From a virus, in the IMG/VR virus record IMGVR_UViG_3300010411_000010, positions 1 to 29,152 of that record: DNA of 29,152 nt; one strand, given 5' to 3'. Within the stretch, counting starts at the first letter, position 1; every line of letters begins with the position of its first letter. Shown here piece by piece: positions 5,181 to 14,600 of the stretch. The translations under genes were made by a program, and so were the position numbers. The notes below the pieces were generated by a model. The model worked only from the letters and a program-made list of their open reading frames with translations. It was not told the DNA's origin and made no database searches.

Positions 5181-5188
5181 GATATAAT
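5160..5188 (+). promoter_or_regulatory. Near-consensus promoter overlapping the endolysin start
   Basis: TTGAAC (5160-5165) and TATAAT (5183-5188) are separated by exactly 17 bases. This is the best sigma70 match noticed in the window. Transcription would start near 5195, inside the first codons of the endolysin (ATG at 5190). It could drive an internally started endolysin (Met at codons 17 and 19) or the downstream genes. The AT-rich ribosome binding region could also produce this by chance. Confidence 0.35.
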
Positions 5189-5189
5189 A

Positions 5190-5597
5190 ATGAAATACTT
5201 TAAGCCTTCTGAATTTAATTGCCCGGATGGTTCGGATATGTGCATGAGTCAAGACTTCCTTGGTTTTTTGGACTTGTCTCGTGATCTGTCAGGTGTCAGC
5301 TACAAGTTGAACTCTGCATATCGCAGTGTTGAACATAACGCTGAGGTCGGTGGCAAGCCTGACTCGGCGCATACTCGTGGTCTTGCTGTAGATATTAGGA
5401 CTAGCAATAGCCGTGAACGTTACAGGATCTTAGTCGGTATGATTATCGCTAGTCTTGTACGTACTGGTCAGATCAGTGATGGGTCTGCCGCCATGGATGC
5501 TTTGACTAATGATGTTACTCGATTCGGAATTGATAAGAACTTTATTCATGTTGATTGCGATACAACGAAAGATCCAGAAGTTATCTGGATGTATTAA
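5190..5597 (+). CDS. Endolysin, peptidase M15 (D-Ala-D-Ala type)
   Basis: Predicted zinc peptidase that cleaves peptidoglycan stem peptides for host lysis. The M15 signature is complete: R45 in SAYRS, the first zinc ligands H61 and D68 in SAHTRGLAVDI, and the C-terminal HVD with H120. The 135-residue length matches single-domain M15 endolysins. There is no signal peptide, so it would depend on a holin to cross the inner membrane. Start supported by AGGATA. It follows a one-TM protein. A near-consensus promoter (5160-5188) overlaps its start. The family call is confident; the exact bond cleaved is not determined. Confidence 0.9.
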   Translation: MKYFKPSEFNCPDGSDMCMSQDFLGFLDLSRDLSGVSYKLNSAYRSVEHNAEVGGKPDSAHTRGLAVDIRTSNSRERYRILVGMIIASLVRTGQISDGSAAMDALTNDVTRFGIDKNFIHVDCDTTKDPEVIWMY

Positions 5598-5615
5598 TTA
5601 TACACAGGTGTTAAC

Positions 5616-5831
5616 ATGGCCAATAAAGAAATTCAGTCACCAAAACAATTCATGTGCATTGATGGTAAAATGCACATAGTTGAAGCAGGACAATTTGTAT
5701 TTGTTCATGACTATAATAACCTCTTGAAGAGGTACAAAAAATTGTTGAAGCTTTGTCGAATTAATGGTTTATTTGATAGCATTAAAAAGACAAAAGAAAA
5801 AGTTCAGCGCATATTTGGAGATAACGTATAA
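5616..5831 (+). CDS. Hypothetical basic protein (71 aa)
   Basis: Start supported by AGGTG upstream. The N-terminal half looks beta-rich (MCIDGKMHIVEAGQFVF), and the C-terminal half is a lysine-rich amphipathic helix (about residues 30-67). No metal motif or membrane segment. It follows the endolysin and is coupled to the next gene by TAATG at 5829-5833, so it may belong to the lysis cluster. The family is not recognised. Confidence 0.6.
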   Translation: MANKEIQSPKQFMCIDGKMHIVEAGQFVFVHDYNNLLKRYKKLLKLCRINGLFDSIKKTKEKVQRIFGDNV

Positions 5832-6127
5832 TGATAGATATTCAAACTTTTGTAGCTGGCTATGTCGTAGCTACTTCTGTTTTATTTACAGCGGCTGTTC
5901 TTTCGATCCCAGTTTTTGCTTGGTTTGATCGTAACAATACTTACACTGCAGACTATTATCCGAGTGCTACTATCAGTAAGCTAAAAAATCCTGAAGAATA
6001 TGCGTGGCTTAAGACCGCCCAATTATACTACCTTGTTAAGGACGTAGCTAAGAAAGAGAATCCTGAGATCACGGATCATGAATTAAAAATGCTTTGGCGA
6101 GAAATCTCTGCAAAGAGGATTGCATAA
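5831..6127 (+). CDS. Single-pass membrane protein (98 aa), possible spanin or holin-like accessory
   Basis: The N-terminus forms one hydrophobic segment (about residues 6-33, GYVVATSVLFTAAVLSIPV) followed by a charged, mainly helical domain, the layout of an N-anchored membrane protein. GGAGA (5817-5821) and a TAATG overlap with the preceding stop support the start. Its location three genes after the endolysin region makes an i-spanin-like or lysis-accessory role conceivable, though the C-terminal part is short and no lipoprotein partner is seen. It ends in a TAATG overlap with the next gene. Confidence 0.6.
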   Translation: MIDIQTFVAGYVVATSVLFTAAVLSIPVFAWFDRNNTYTADYYPSATISKLKNPEEYAWLKTAQLYYLVKDVAKKENPEITDHELKMLWREISAKRIA

Positions 6128-6276
6128 TGATACCAGTGACTAGACTTGAAGAATGGCAGCACTTCTGCCCTGTCGTTGAAGACCATATTGAAAAGTATGC
6201 TAACGCTCAATACGGGGACAGAGGTATCGAGGAGATAGATAAAGATGCAAATAGAAGACAAACTCAAGATTGCTAA
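6127..6276 (+). CDS. Small acidic hypothetical protein (49 aa)
   Basis: The start at 6127 is fixed by the TAATG overlap and AGAGG upstream (6114-6118); the longer in-frame form from 6094 lies inside the previous gene. The product is acidic and mostly helical, with two isolated cysteines and no recognisable motif. Its end overlaps the next gene by 32 bases, which adds to the coupled chain 5616-6463. Function unknown. Confidence 0.55.
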   Translation: MIPVTRLEEWQHFCPVVEDHIEKYANAQYGDRGIEEIDKDANRRQTQDC

Positions 6277-6463
6277 TGATCTTATTTGTAGAACTTGTGC
6301 ACATGTCCGGAGACGAATGAAAGCGTGCAGTAGTTGTAAGCTACACATGAATTATACAGCAGACGATAGAGTAGATATCTTCGATGTGCGTTATAACAGA
6401 TGGTGCCGCGTACCAAAGACAGGCGCAAGAATTTGTGAACTAAAAAGACGACGAGGGTTTTAA
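6245..6463 (+). CDS. Zinc-finger-like cysteine-rich protein (72 aa)
   Basis: GAGGAG lies upstream of the ATG. Two CxxC knuckles (C15-x2-C18 and C28-x2-C31) close together in a strongly basic setting form a likely zinc site; two later cysteines in the C-terminal half may add a second. The spacing resembles phage zinc-binding proteins that touch nucleic acid, but no named family is evident. It overlaps the preceding gene by 32 bases and ends directly before the DHH gene (TAAATG), so translation is probably coupled. Confidence 0.6.
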   Translation: MQIEDKLKIANDLICRTCAHVRRRMKACSSCKLHMNYTADDRVDIFDVRYNRWCRVPKTGARICELKRRRGF

Positions 6464-7393
6464 ATGATACATTGTTTTTACCATAACGATATGGACGGCC
6501 ATTGTGCTGGTGCTATCGTTAAGATGAAACATCCCGATGCTGTAATGCATGAGATTACTTACGGATATGACTACGAGAAAGATGTCATTGCTAACCTTGA
6601 CGGGAATGACGCCGAGATTTTTGTAGTGGATTTCAGGTTTGAAACATCTGAGTTCCAAGACTTGATTGCTAGAGGTTGCATCATTCATTGGTGCGACCAC
6701 CATGAAACAGGAATTAAGATAGCAGCAAAGTCGAAACTGAATGACGCAGATAGCGTATACCTCAGCATTGATGGTATGCAGAATAAGAGGAAAGCTGGAG
6801 CACAGCTGACCTGGGAGTATCTCTACCCAGAAAAACCTCTGCCCTTGATTGTTCACCATGTATCTCAGTGGGATATTTGGAATCATTCAGATCCGCATAC
6901 GATTCCATATCAACGTGGTCTTGAACTCTCCGGTCGTACAAATCCAGTGGATGCCGATGCCGTGAAGTTGTGGAAGGCGTACATTGAAAATAGTCGAGAG
7001 GGTAATCGTCGAGACTTTAATGAGCTCGACGCGTTGTTAAATATGGGTCTGACTGGTGAAGCTATGAAAGCACAGTATGATACGTTCATAGGTTCTTCTG
7101 CTTATTATATCCCAGAATGGGAAGGATTTCGTACTGTAGCGCTTAACTCTCGTGCGTTAGATAGTTATGTGATCTTTGAGCACGCAGATAAGTGGGAAGA
7201 ATTTGATCCGGAAGTTCTTATCTGGTATCATCAATCACCAACTGGTCAATGGAAATATTCGATTAGGAATTATCCTGGAACAGACACATCCGTGATTGAA
7301 CTTGCCGAAAAATACAATGGCGGTGGGCATAGAAAAACTGCTGGGTTCACAACTGACGAGCTTATCATATTCCCTATACAGGAGGACGCGTAA
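6464..7393 (+). CDS. DHH-family phosphoesterase (NrnB/oligoribonuclease-like)
   Basis: Metal-dependent phosphoesterase of the DHH/DHHA1 superfamily. Visible motifs: H7-N-D9-x-D11 (motif I), D56 (VVDF), D78-H79-H80 (the DHH triplet), D137 in SQWDIW, and the C-terminal GGGH (286-289) with K-T-A-G-F of DHHA1. Order and length (309 aa) match NrnA/NrnB-type enzymes that hydrolyse oligoribonucleotides or linear and cyclic dinucleotides. Start: TAAATG after the previous gene with GAGGG upstream. It could recycle short RNAs or destroy a signalling nucleotide; the substrate is not evident. It is coupled to the next gene by TAATG (7391-7395). Confidence 0.88.
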   Translation: MIHCFYHNDMDGHCAGAIVKMKHPDAVMHEITYGYDYEKDVIANLDGNDAEIFVVDFRFETSEFQDLIARGCIIHWCDHHETGIKIAAKSKLNDADSVYLSIDGMQNKRKAGAQLTWEYLYPEKPLPLIVHHVSQWDIWNHSDPHTIPYQRGLELSGRTNPVDADAVKLWKAYIENSREGNRRDFNELDALLNMGLTGEAMKAQYDTFIGSSAYYIPEWEGFRTVALNSRALDSYVIFEHADKWEEFDPEVLIWYHQSPTGQWKYSIRNYPGTDTSVIELAEKYNGGGHRKTAGFTTDELIIFPIQEDA

Positions 7394-7584
7394 TGTCAAT
7401 TACAGTTAATTGCCCATACTGCTGCACTGTAGCTCAAATGGATGAAGACGGGTGCTGCGATCACTGTGGTCGATACCTCGATGAGGATGATGCTCCTGAA
7501 TTTGAAGATGAAATAAAACCTTTTGAAGATACATGCATCGGGTGCAATTGTAATTGCGATGGTGAATGTGATCATGGAGAATAG
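7393..7584 (+). CDS. Acidic double-cysteine-cluster protein (63 aa)
   Basis: A strong AGGAGG precedes the TAATG overlap start. The N-terminal zinc ribbon has C7-x2-C10 and C22-x2-C25 (CPYC ... CDHCG). A glutamate/aspartate-rich linker follows, then a second dense cysteine cluster near the C-terminus (CIGCNCNC ... C, about 48-60) that could bind another metal. Acidic overall, so less likely to bind DNA directly than the basic zinc proteins nearby. It directly follows the DHH enzyme and may be its partner or a transcription accessory. Function unknown. Confidence 0.7.
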   Translation: MSITVNCPYCCTVAQMDEDGCCDHCGRYLDEDDAPEFEDEIKPFEDTCIGCNCNCDGECDHGE

Positions 7585-7588
7585 TACT

Positions 7589-7849
7589 ATGAGTTTTAAA
7601 ACCCCCGCACTTCCTACTCTGCCAAAGATTAAGTCGGCATGGGAGATGGCCCTCTGGATGGCAGCATTGAATATCTCTTACGCACTGATCGTAGGCAGTT
7701 TCTCTGCCGTTGCCCATAAGCTGGCCGCATGGAAACATGCACGAGACGCAAAGAAGATGCACGCTAAGATCATGGAGCAGATGAAGACTCCAGAGGTTAT
7801 GAACCAGACAGCTGAAATCAAGTTTGAAGAGGTGGAAGCTAATGCGTAA
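7589..7849 (+). CDS. Hypothetical protein with one hydrophobic segment (86 aa)
   Basis: The start at 7589 follows GGAGA at 7575-7580; a longer in-frame form from 7523 would lie inside the previous gene. After a proline-rich N-terminus, residues 15-40 form a hydrophobic helix (MALWMAALNISYALIVGSFS) that may be a transmembrane segment. A lysine/histidine-rich, then acidic, helical tail follows. It is a possible membrane protein near the operon end and overlaps the next gene by eight bases. The family is not recognised. Confidence 0.6.
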   Translation: MSFKTPALPTLPKIKSAWEMALWMAALNISYALIVGSFSAVAHKLAAWKHARDAKKMHAKIMEQMKTPEVMNQTAEIKFEEVEANA

Positions 7850-8123
7850 TGAATTGCTTAACGATGCGCGGCGCGAGCAGGAACTTATTGAAGAACTTCG
7901 TGAAGAAGCTGCTCGAGCCGAACGACTCTTCATTGAGCTTAGCGACGTCATGAACTCTCGCGACCAAAAACTGAGTGCTCTTAACAATCTGCAAGGCGAC
8001 ATGAACGCTAAAATGCAGAAGGGCGCTGATGAAATCCTTGATGATATCCGCACTGGTAAGGTTGGTCTGGTCGATGTCGAGACTGGTGAACCCATTACTG
8101 TTACACTCTTTCAACGACGTTAA
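7842..8123 (+). CDS. Coiled-coil protein (93 aa), last gene of the plus-strand operon
   Basis: GAGGTGG precedes the ATG at 7842; an upstream in-frame ATG at 7824 is internal to the previous gene and would displace that site. Residues 5-70 have charged heptad-like repeats (RREQELIEELREEAARAERLF) typical of a coiled coil; the last 25 residues look like a short beta hairpin. No enzyme motif. It ends 27 bases before the major terminator. It may be structural or an oligomer partner of the preceding membrane protein; function unknown. Confidence 0.65.
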   Translation: MRNELLNDARREQELIEELREEAARAERLFIELSDVMNSRDQKLSALNNLQGDMNAKMQKGADEILDDIRTGKVGLVDVETGEPITVTLFQRR

Positions 8124-8137
8124 TAACTGTCTATAAT
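8109..8137 (+). promoter_or_regulatory. Promoter-like element aimed at the terminator
   Basis: TTTCAA (8109-8114), 17 bases, and a perfect TATAAT (8132-8137). The start near 8144 would transcribe only a few bases before the hairpin at 8150. The -10 is strong and the -35 weak. It could give a roughly 40-nt terminated RNA or, on read-through, antisense to the late genes. It may also be a chance AT-rich match. Confidence 0.25.
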
Positions 8138-8149
8138 ATAGATACAAGG

Positions 8150-8184
8150 AAGCCCCTAGGAACATAAGTTCTTAGGGGCTTTTG
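8150..8184 (+). terminator. Rho-independent terminator of the plus-strand operon
   Basis: A 14-bp stem: 8150-8163 pairs with 8168-8181, one G-U, loop ATAA, with GCCCC/GGGGC in the core and TTTT ending the 3' arm (8180-8183). It lies 27 bases after the last plus-strand stop. On the minus strand the T tract is poor, so it mainly stops rightward transcription at the convergent boundary. Confidence 0.9.
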
Positions 8185-8188
8185 CTTT

Positions 8189-8254
8189 AACTAGTATAAG
8201 CTAGTTCTCTCACGGTTCACCCGTGTATTGTTATCTCCGGGGGAGACATCCCGG
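8189..8254 (-). terminator. Tandem small hairpins at the end of the minus-strand late unit
   Basis: Three short stems lie between the late-gene stop (8265) and the main terminator: AACTAG/CTAGTT (8189-8194, 8201-8206), CACGG/CCGTG (8211-8215, 8221-8225) and CCGGG/CCCGG (8237-8241, 8250-8254). None has a good T tract on the minus strand. Together with the 14-bp hairpin they make about 105 bases of structured boundary that could stop or stabilise the late mRNA 3' end. Confidence 0.45.
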
Positions 8255-8264
8255 TATATGAGAT

Positions 8265-8693
8265 TTATTTTAATCTTGATCCAAACCAACTACCGACTAA
8301 AGTCCAAGCAGGAATGGCTGCTCCTGTTGGTGGTGTGCCCATCACGAACGAATAAGTAGAATCAGCGATAGCAACACCGCAGCACATAGCTGTGACTACA
8401 GGGCGTATAGCTGCACGAAGTGATACGACCCATTGATGTGGTTCTCCAACTACATCACGATTAAAGTATTTAATCTGTGCTTCCATTTGTTTGGTTTGCG
8501 CATCGACATATTTAACCATCACTTCAGGATTAGTCGTAGCAAGAGTAGAAAGAGTAGCTTCTGGTGTATCAGTACCAGCAGGTAAGAATTTCTTTTTAAT
8601 AAAGTCAAAGGCAGGAGGAATGATCATTCCGGCTACTGCCCCAACTGGGCCAAGTAAAGAGCCGACAGCTCCAAGTACAGATTCAAATCCCAT
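8265..8693 (-). CDS. Holin-like protein (GTA_holin_3TM-like)
   Basis: Predicted membrane protein for timed lysis. A glycine/hydrophobic N-terminal segment (residues 4-30) precedes a polar middle. RAAIRPVVTAMCCGVAIAD (about 93-111) and the C-terminal region (from about 115, ending in WTLVGSWFGSRLK) make two further hydrophobic stretches, giving the three-segment pattern and R-x2-IRP motif of the GTA_holin_3TM family. The 142-aa length fits. The start overlaps the giant gene's stop as TAATG, with GGAGG upstream. Last gene of the late operon and best holin candidate. The family call is by pattern only. Confidence 0.65.
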   Translation of the reverse strand: MGFESVLGAVGSLLGPVGAVAGMIIPPAFDFIKKKFLPAGTDTPEATLSTLATTNPEVMVKYVDAQTKQMEAQIKYFNRDVVGEPHQWVVSLRAAIRPVVTAMCCGVAIADSTYSFVMGTPPTGAAIPAWTLVGSWFGSRLK

Positions 8694-11600
8694 TAGTCCT
8701 CCAGCGCCTTAACCTTACGGATGGCGTCTTTAATAATTTGCTGTTCACGTTTTTCAATTTTCTTCAAGCGCTCAGATTCTTTTAAGACACGATCACTGCG
8801 CATGATACTGTTCTTCAGCTTACGATATTTTCGAAGTTGTTTGTCAGCCGACTTCATGATTGAAACTTTACGAGCATAGCCCGGGTTATCTTCACGGAAA
8901 GCTTGAAACTTTTTAGCTCCACCTTGCTTTGCTCTCTTTGCAGCTTCTTCAATACCGGCTACATCAGAACGAATATCAGTATACTTATGCAGTGTACTAT
9001 AAAAGTTAATCGTTCCAAGATATCTACGTACGATTGGAAGTTCAGGTAAGAACTCTTTCGTTCCTTTAAACTCTGTGTCTGTGAACATGGCATCAGCGAT
9101 ATGCCCAGCAGCTTGAGTAGTTCTCAGAGCTGTCTTACCAACACCACCGAAGTACGATTCGACAAAGTGTTCGATGGACTCTGGACTGATATCGATTACA
9201 CCTTTACTAGTTTCAGTAGTACCGCCAAGCGAGTTGAGCATATTTGCGATCATCAATGCTGGAGGGCTAATCGTAGACCAGTATCGTTCAGCATCCGGAT
9301 AGTCATACTTAACCCAGGAAGGAACATCAGGCATAATCTTCTGACCAAAGAATCCTTTGTTAGCTTCAAGCTGAAGTGGCGGACGGAAAATAGTTGGAAC
9401 TAAAGTTGTCCAACCAGCCTCCGGTGAACCAACTGGGCTGAAGTTATCGAACATCGAGTACACAACTTCTGTCGCAGCTCCGAGCGGCTTCTTGTCAGAG
9501 AATAGTACTTGATCAATTTGCTGACCAAGAACAGTCAAAACGTTATAGCCATAAGGGAGTGGAATCTTAACGTACATTCCGTCAGTGCCCGGGAGCATAA
9601 ATACCATGTTGGTATTTTTTACCCAGTCGGGAAGTTTATCGTAGTACGGGATACCATCATCATCATCACCGCCCATAAGTCTGCCGAGCTGCGCCATTAT
9701 CATAGAACTACCTACGAGCATAGGCAGAATGCGATTGCGCATCTTAGGATTGCGAAGGATGGTCTTCATCATCCGCGCAGTACCCTGTATAGAAGCGTTA
9801 CTAAACATGTACAGAGGGCCGAGTAGAGGGCCGAGAGCGCCCCTTCTAGAGAAGTTAACAGTAATGTTTCTAGCAGCACTAGCCGCACGCTCTAAAGCTT
9901 CTTCTTTAGGCATGCCCACTTTCTGCCATGCGTCGGACAGTGTTTTAAACGTAGAGAGGCGAGTCATATTTTCTAGTGTATTACCATACATCTCCATCAT
10001 TTGAATGATGCCGAGTGTAACATTTCTAGGGACATGATAAATTTCACTTTTCCGCGTAGCAGCTTTAACTTCTTTCGTCATTTTATTAGCCAATGATTGA
10101 TAATCATTAAGCCCATATTGTTCTGAAAAGCCACCTCGGAATTGAAATTCGGCTAAAGCCCTCCACCAGTCTTTGTCTAAACTACCGTGCTTATTCTTCG
10201 CATCAGCGTGAATAGTTTTCATAGCTGGTATAAAGTTCTTCCAGAGAGTTCTTCCAACCTTTTGTTTCTCGACCCTGTATTTATTACTAAGACCTTTTTC
10301 ATCCATGATGTTCAATGACGCAGTCATGATATCTCGGATAGGGTTCGTCAGAATAAATGCAGGGTTCAATGTAGTAGCCGCTCTAGCCATAAGACGAGTG
10401 AGCTTACCAATAAATTGAACAACTGGTCCGGCGACATACAGATTATTACCTGTGAACGCCGTCGCCACATTGTGGTCTGCAGCTTTCAGTCGAACCTGAT
10501 AACCATCATTATCAATTACAGTGATAGCATTAGGATCATTCTGGAAAGGATCAGAAGGTTTTTTAAACTCGATACGTCCAGACTTAGAGTTGTACGTCCA
10601 TTTAGGTTTAAGCTTTTCTTTTGTGCCCAGCTCGAAGAAGAAGTTCTCACCCTCGAGATTCTTGTTGTCCTCAATAAGTTTGAGTAAAGCTCGACCAGCC
10701 TCAACTCTAGCGCTTAGAGAGATAACATCTTTAACCTGCTGAATAGTATTAATTGTAGGACTGTCAGGCCTAGAGTCTTCAGTACGACCTAGTGTGCGCT
10801 TAAGCTTAAGCTTTGGACCTTTGACTCTGTTCTTATATCTAGAGTCCATAGACTCCATCATATTTTCCCAGCCCTTCAAAGCAACATAATGATCAAAGGA
10901 GTTTTCAATATTTTTAATTTGATCTTCAGGAAGAAGACGAGAATCGCGCATGATCTCAATCTGCTTACGGCCAATCTTATCCATCTGTTCACTGGCGGCC
11001 TTAAGATTTTTAGTGACTTTAATACCGCCATTCCCGGATAAGATCTTTTCCGCCTTCTCTGTGGACATGCCCGAAGGAGCAGGATCTGTGTTGCCCCGCT
11101 TAGCCAAATGCTCATTACGTTCTTTAGCATGTCGAGCTATAAGGTATGTGTCGATGTCGTATTGAACTTGTTTAGCAGAACCACCGTGCTCTTTGGTATA
11201 CGCCTGCATATGCTCGATAAGAGGTTTCACAAACTTACGATCAAAATCTTTAAGAAGTTGACTCTCAATGTTAGGAATAGCTTCTTCAATAGCGTATACA
11301 TTAGAATCAATATTTACTGTGCCACCTTTTTCTTTAACGGCCTGCACCATCATACGAATAGGATGATAGTAGTCTTGAAATAAAGTCTTGACTTTATCCG
11401 GCCACCTATAATCAAGAATACCTTCTGGAGTAAGGAAAGATTTACTGCTCTTGTTCATAGCTCTGAGCAGCGCAGTCGAAGCTGTATCAGTAAAATCTTC
11501 TACTGTCTTTTTAACCTTGGTAGAATAAGCTTCTTTCTGAGCAGCTGTTTGTTTATGAACTATACCTTCTTTAACTGAAGGTTTAGCTTTGGGCTTAGCA

Positions 11601-14600
11601 ATATATTCATTACGTCCTTTTTCAGGAACAAGCATATTCCTGTACACGCGCATGGCCGCAGGAGAAAGCTTTACATCTAATGCTTCAGCAGTCTTATAGA
11701 TGTCCTTCAACCATTTACGAACTAGCTCAAAGAACTTAGCCAGCTTTGAGTTTGGAGCTTTACCTGTCATCAAGTACTTTTCAAAACCACGGGCGAACTG
11801 TTCATGCTGCTCGCGAGAGAAAGTACCATCTTTAGACTTAGGTTGACCAAGCCATTCAGTAACAAGATCGAGGTCAGTAATATCTCGATTAGTTCCAAAA
11901 CCTTCGTTGATTCGAATAACTAAATTATCAAGATAAGCATGAGCCGTCTCATGAAGGAAGGTAGACTTATCCGCAGCTTTGAGCAGACTAATAATGATAT
12001 TACCTTGCTTCCTGATATAGGCACCACGTACGTGTTTTGCGTTGTGTGTTTCTCCACCTTGAAACAAAGCTTTGTTATATTTGTCAAACTCAGAAAGAAT
12101 CGTTTCTTTATTTTCCCAAGTAAGAGGCATGACGTTCTCAATACCGAGTCGTCTAGTATTCGAATACTCACCGGAAAGTGTGGGACCTTCTTGGAGGTTA
12201 ACGCGCGCCTGAGGACTACGATACCGCACTGTTACGGGCACGTATTCGACACCGGCTTCAGCAAGTGCTGCCATGCGATGTCGGCCTTCGTGGCCAACGA
12301 TCTTATCATGCACTCGATTAAGTTCTTTCTCTGAATAAATGTCAGAGAGAACTTTTTTCTCGCGCGCGGAGTATACAGGATCACCTTCTTCAATTATAAT
12401 GAAGGGCGTTTGAGTCTGCGCACGAAGCTCATTCACATCTAAAGCTTGCGCTTCAGCCTTAATACTTTGTTCTTGTGCGCTATCTTCTGTAGTTGCGCGG
12501 ATAAAAGATTCAGGGCGTACCCAAGCAATAGCACCTTTCGATGTACCGTCAGGATAAGCGTTATCTTGAATCTCACGATCAAGTCTTTCCTCTGTCCAAC
12601 CAGTAGCTTTTCTAAGTGTGTTAAACTCAGAATCAATGGCAGGCTGAAATAAAGACTGCTCAGCTATAAGATTCGGGACAACAAATAAACTGTTACGTAA
12701 CCACCTTGCGCCTTCAGTAGGCTTAAGATTCAATGCGTTGGGTAAAAGAACTTCAAGTACAATACGAGCTTCTTCTCTGGTATAAGGCATATCCTTACCG
12801 GAGATCTTCTTAGCCAAATGCTTAATAAGATCATTCATAGTCTTTGCTTTCTGCAGAGACTTATCTTTAAACACCTTAGAAAGTTTATCTATTCTTTTCT
12901 CTTCGATGGGAGCTTCGAACTCCTGAGTACGAATTTCACGTGCTTTTTCAGAAGCATCAAAGGCTTCTTTAACTGCCAAGTCGCGTTGAATCTTTTGCGC
13001 TCGAGCAGCTTTACGAACAGCAACTTCTTGCTGAACAGCCTGCCCAACAGCAGCAGCCTCTACAGGTGCAATCTCTTTAGCCGCAGCTCGTTCGAGTTGA
13101 ACATCCGCTTCTCGCATAATGAGATCAGATCGTAATTCTTTTCTCTTATCTTGGAATCCACGACGAACTGCTCGGCGTTGATTTTCGATTAGTTCATTTT
13201 CGTCTGGAGCGTAGTCATTGAAAATACTTTCAGCTTTCTGCTTAAGCTCAGCTACTTGAACCATCTGGTCTTGAACGTAAGGAGGAATTCTATACTGTTC
13301 ACCGAGTGGAATCTTTGTTTCGATAGTTTCAGTAGTCTTGGCTGCCAAGGCTTGAATACGATTTTCGATGCTATCAAGTTCTTGTACTTTAGACTTAGGA
13401 GCACCATTTTGGTATAACTTTCTGCGCATGTTGCCAATTGCAACGTTCGCAGTTTTTGTCTCCCGTGTAATAATAGAATACACAGACTCTTTAAGTTGCG
13501 CACTCTGTACTTTATTCTCAGCCAGTACTGCTTCGTCAGATTGCAACCCAACCAGTTTAGTCTGAACATCGATCTGCGCGGCATGTAGATTATTTTGTGC
13601 CGTCTCTCGCTGCTTCTTAAGCTTATCCTTTTGCTCGTTAAGCTTCGCCTCTAGAGCCCAAGCATTCATGACAAGACGTGTGCTGTCCTGAGCAGATTGA
13701 CCCTGAGGAGTAAACATCGCTGAAGCAGCTTGTTTCTTAATCATACCCAAGTCGTTATCGACAAGAGTCATCTGCTTATCTATTTCTTTAAGTTCTAATT
13801 CGAACTTATTAAATTTCTTTACTTCGGGAGAATTATTAATCTCCTGTCTCTTCTTTTCTACTTCAGCTTCTTGAATAGTTTTAGCATAATCTCTAGCATT
13901 AAAGATTCTGCCAACAGAAGAAGGCGAGCCAAACATGGCACCGCCTATAGAACCAGCAACAGCAGCCTCGGCTACTTGCTTAAAGGTGTCTTCGGTCATT
14001 ATGGCGTCAATAGAATTAGCAACAAAGTACTGATTCATTTTACCAATAATTTCTTGAACTCCTTCTTGGAGACCTTCACCAAGCATTGCTTTACTGATCT
14101 CACGCACGGCAAGATTAGCAAAGTTACGCTCAACATCCTTCGCCGCGTTTGCACCGAACTTAGATACAAGGCGCTTACCAACGTTCTTACCAAACACAGA
14201 AGAGATTAGCAGCCCTTCTCCGCCAGCAAGATCAGTAAGACCAGAAGCCACACCAAACATTAAATCGCCAACTGGACTAGTCCCATCTCCGTTGGTCTCA
14301 TAATCATCGATCCAGTTTCCACCAGATTCGACAGTACTAGAAAATCCTACAACGCCAGCTTGCGCGCCAAGCTTTGATGCCTTTTTAATGGCCATCTTTT
14401 TCGCTGCTTTCTGGATAGCACTATACGTAACTTTACCAGTAGCTGTACCACCAAATTCTTTAAGGCTAGCAGCGAGAGCATCCTGAGGCTTTAACCCGGC
14501 TGCTAAATTTTTACGAACCGAAGATTTAATCTCAGTACGAAGATATTTTTTAAGACCTTCTTTCCCGATCTTTCGTGCGCCAGCTGCAACTGCCCCGCCA

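Noticed and set aside
7406-8095. Minus-strand ORF of 229 codons opposite the last plus-strand genes
   Set aside because: Ser/Arg/Cys/His-rich shadow product, opposite to three genes with clear ribosome binding sites.
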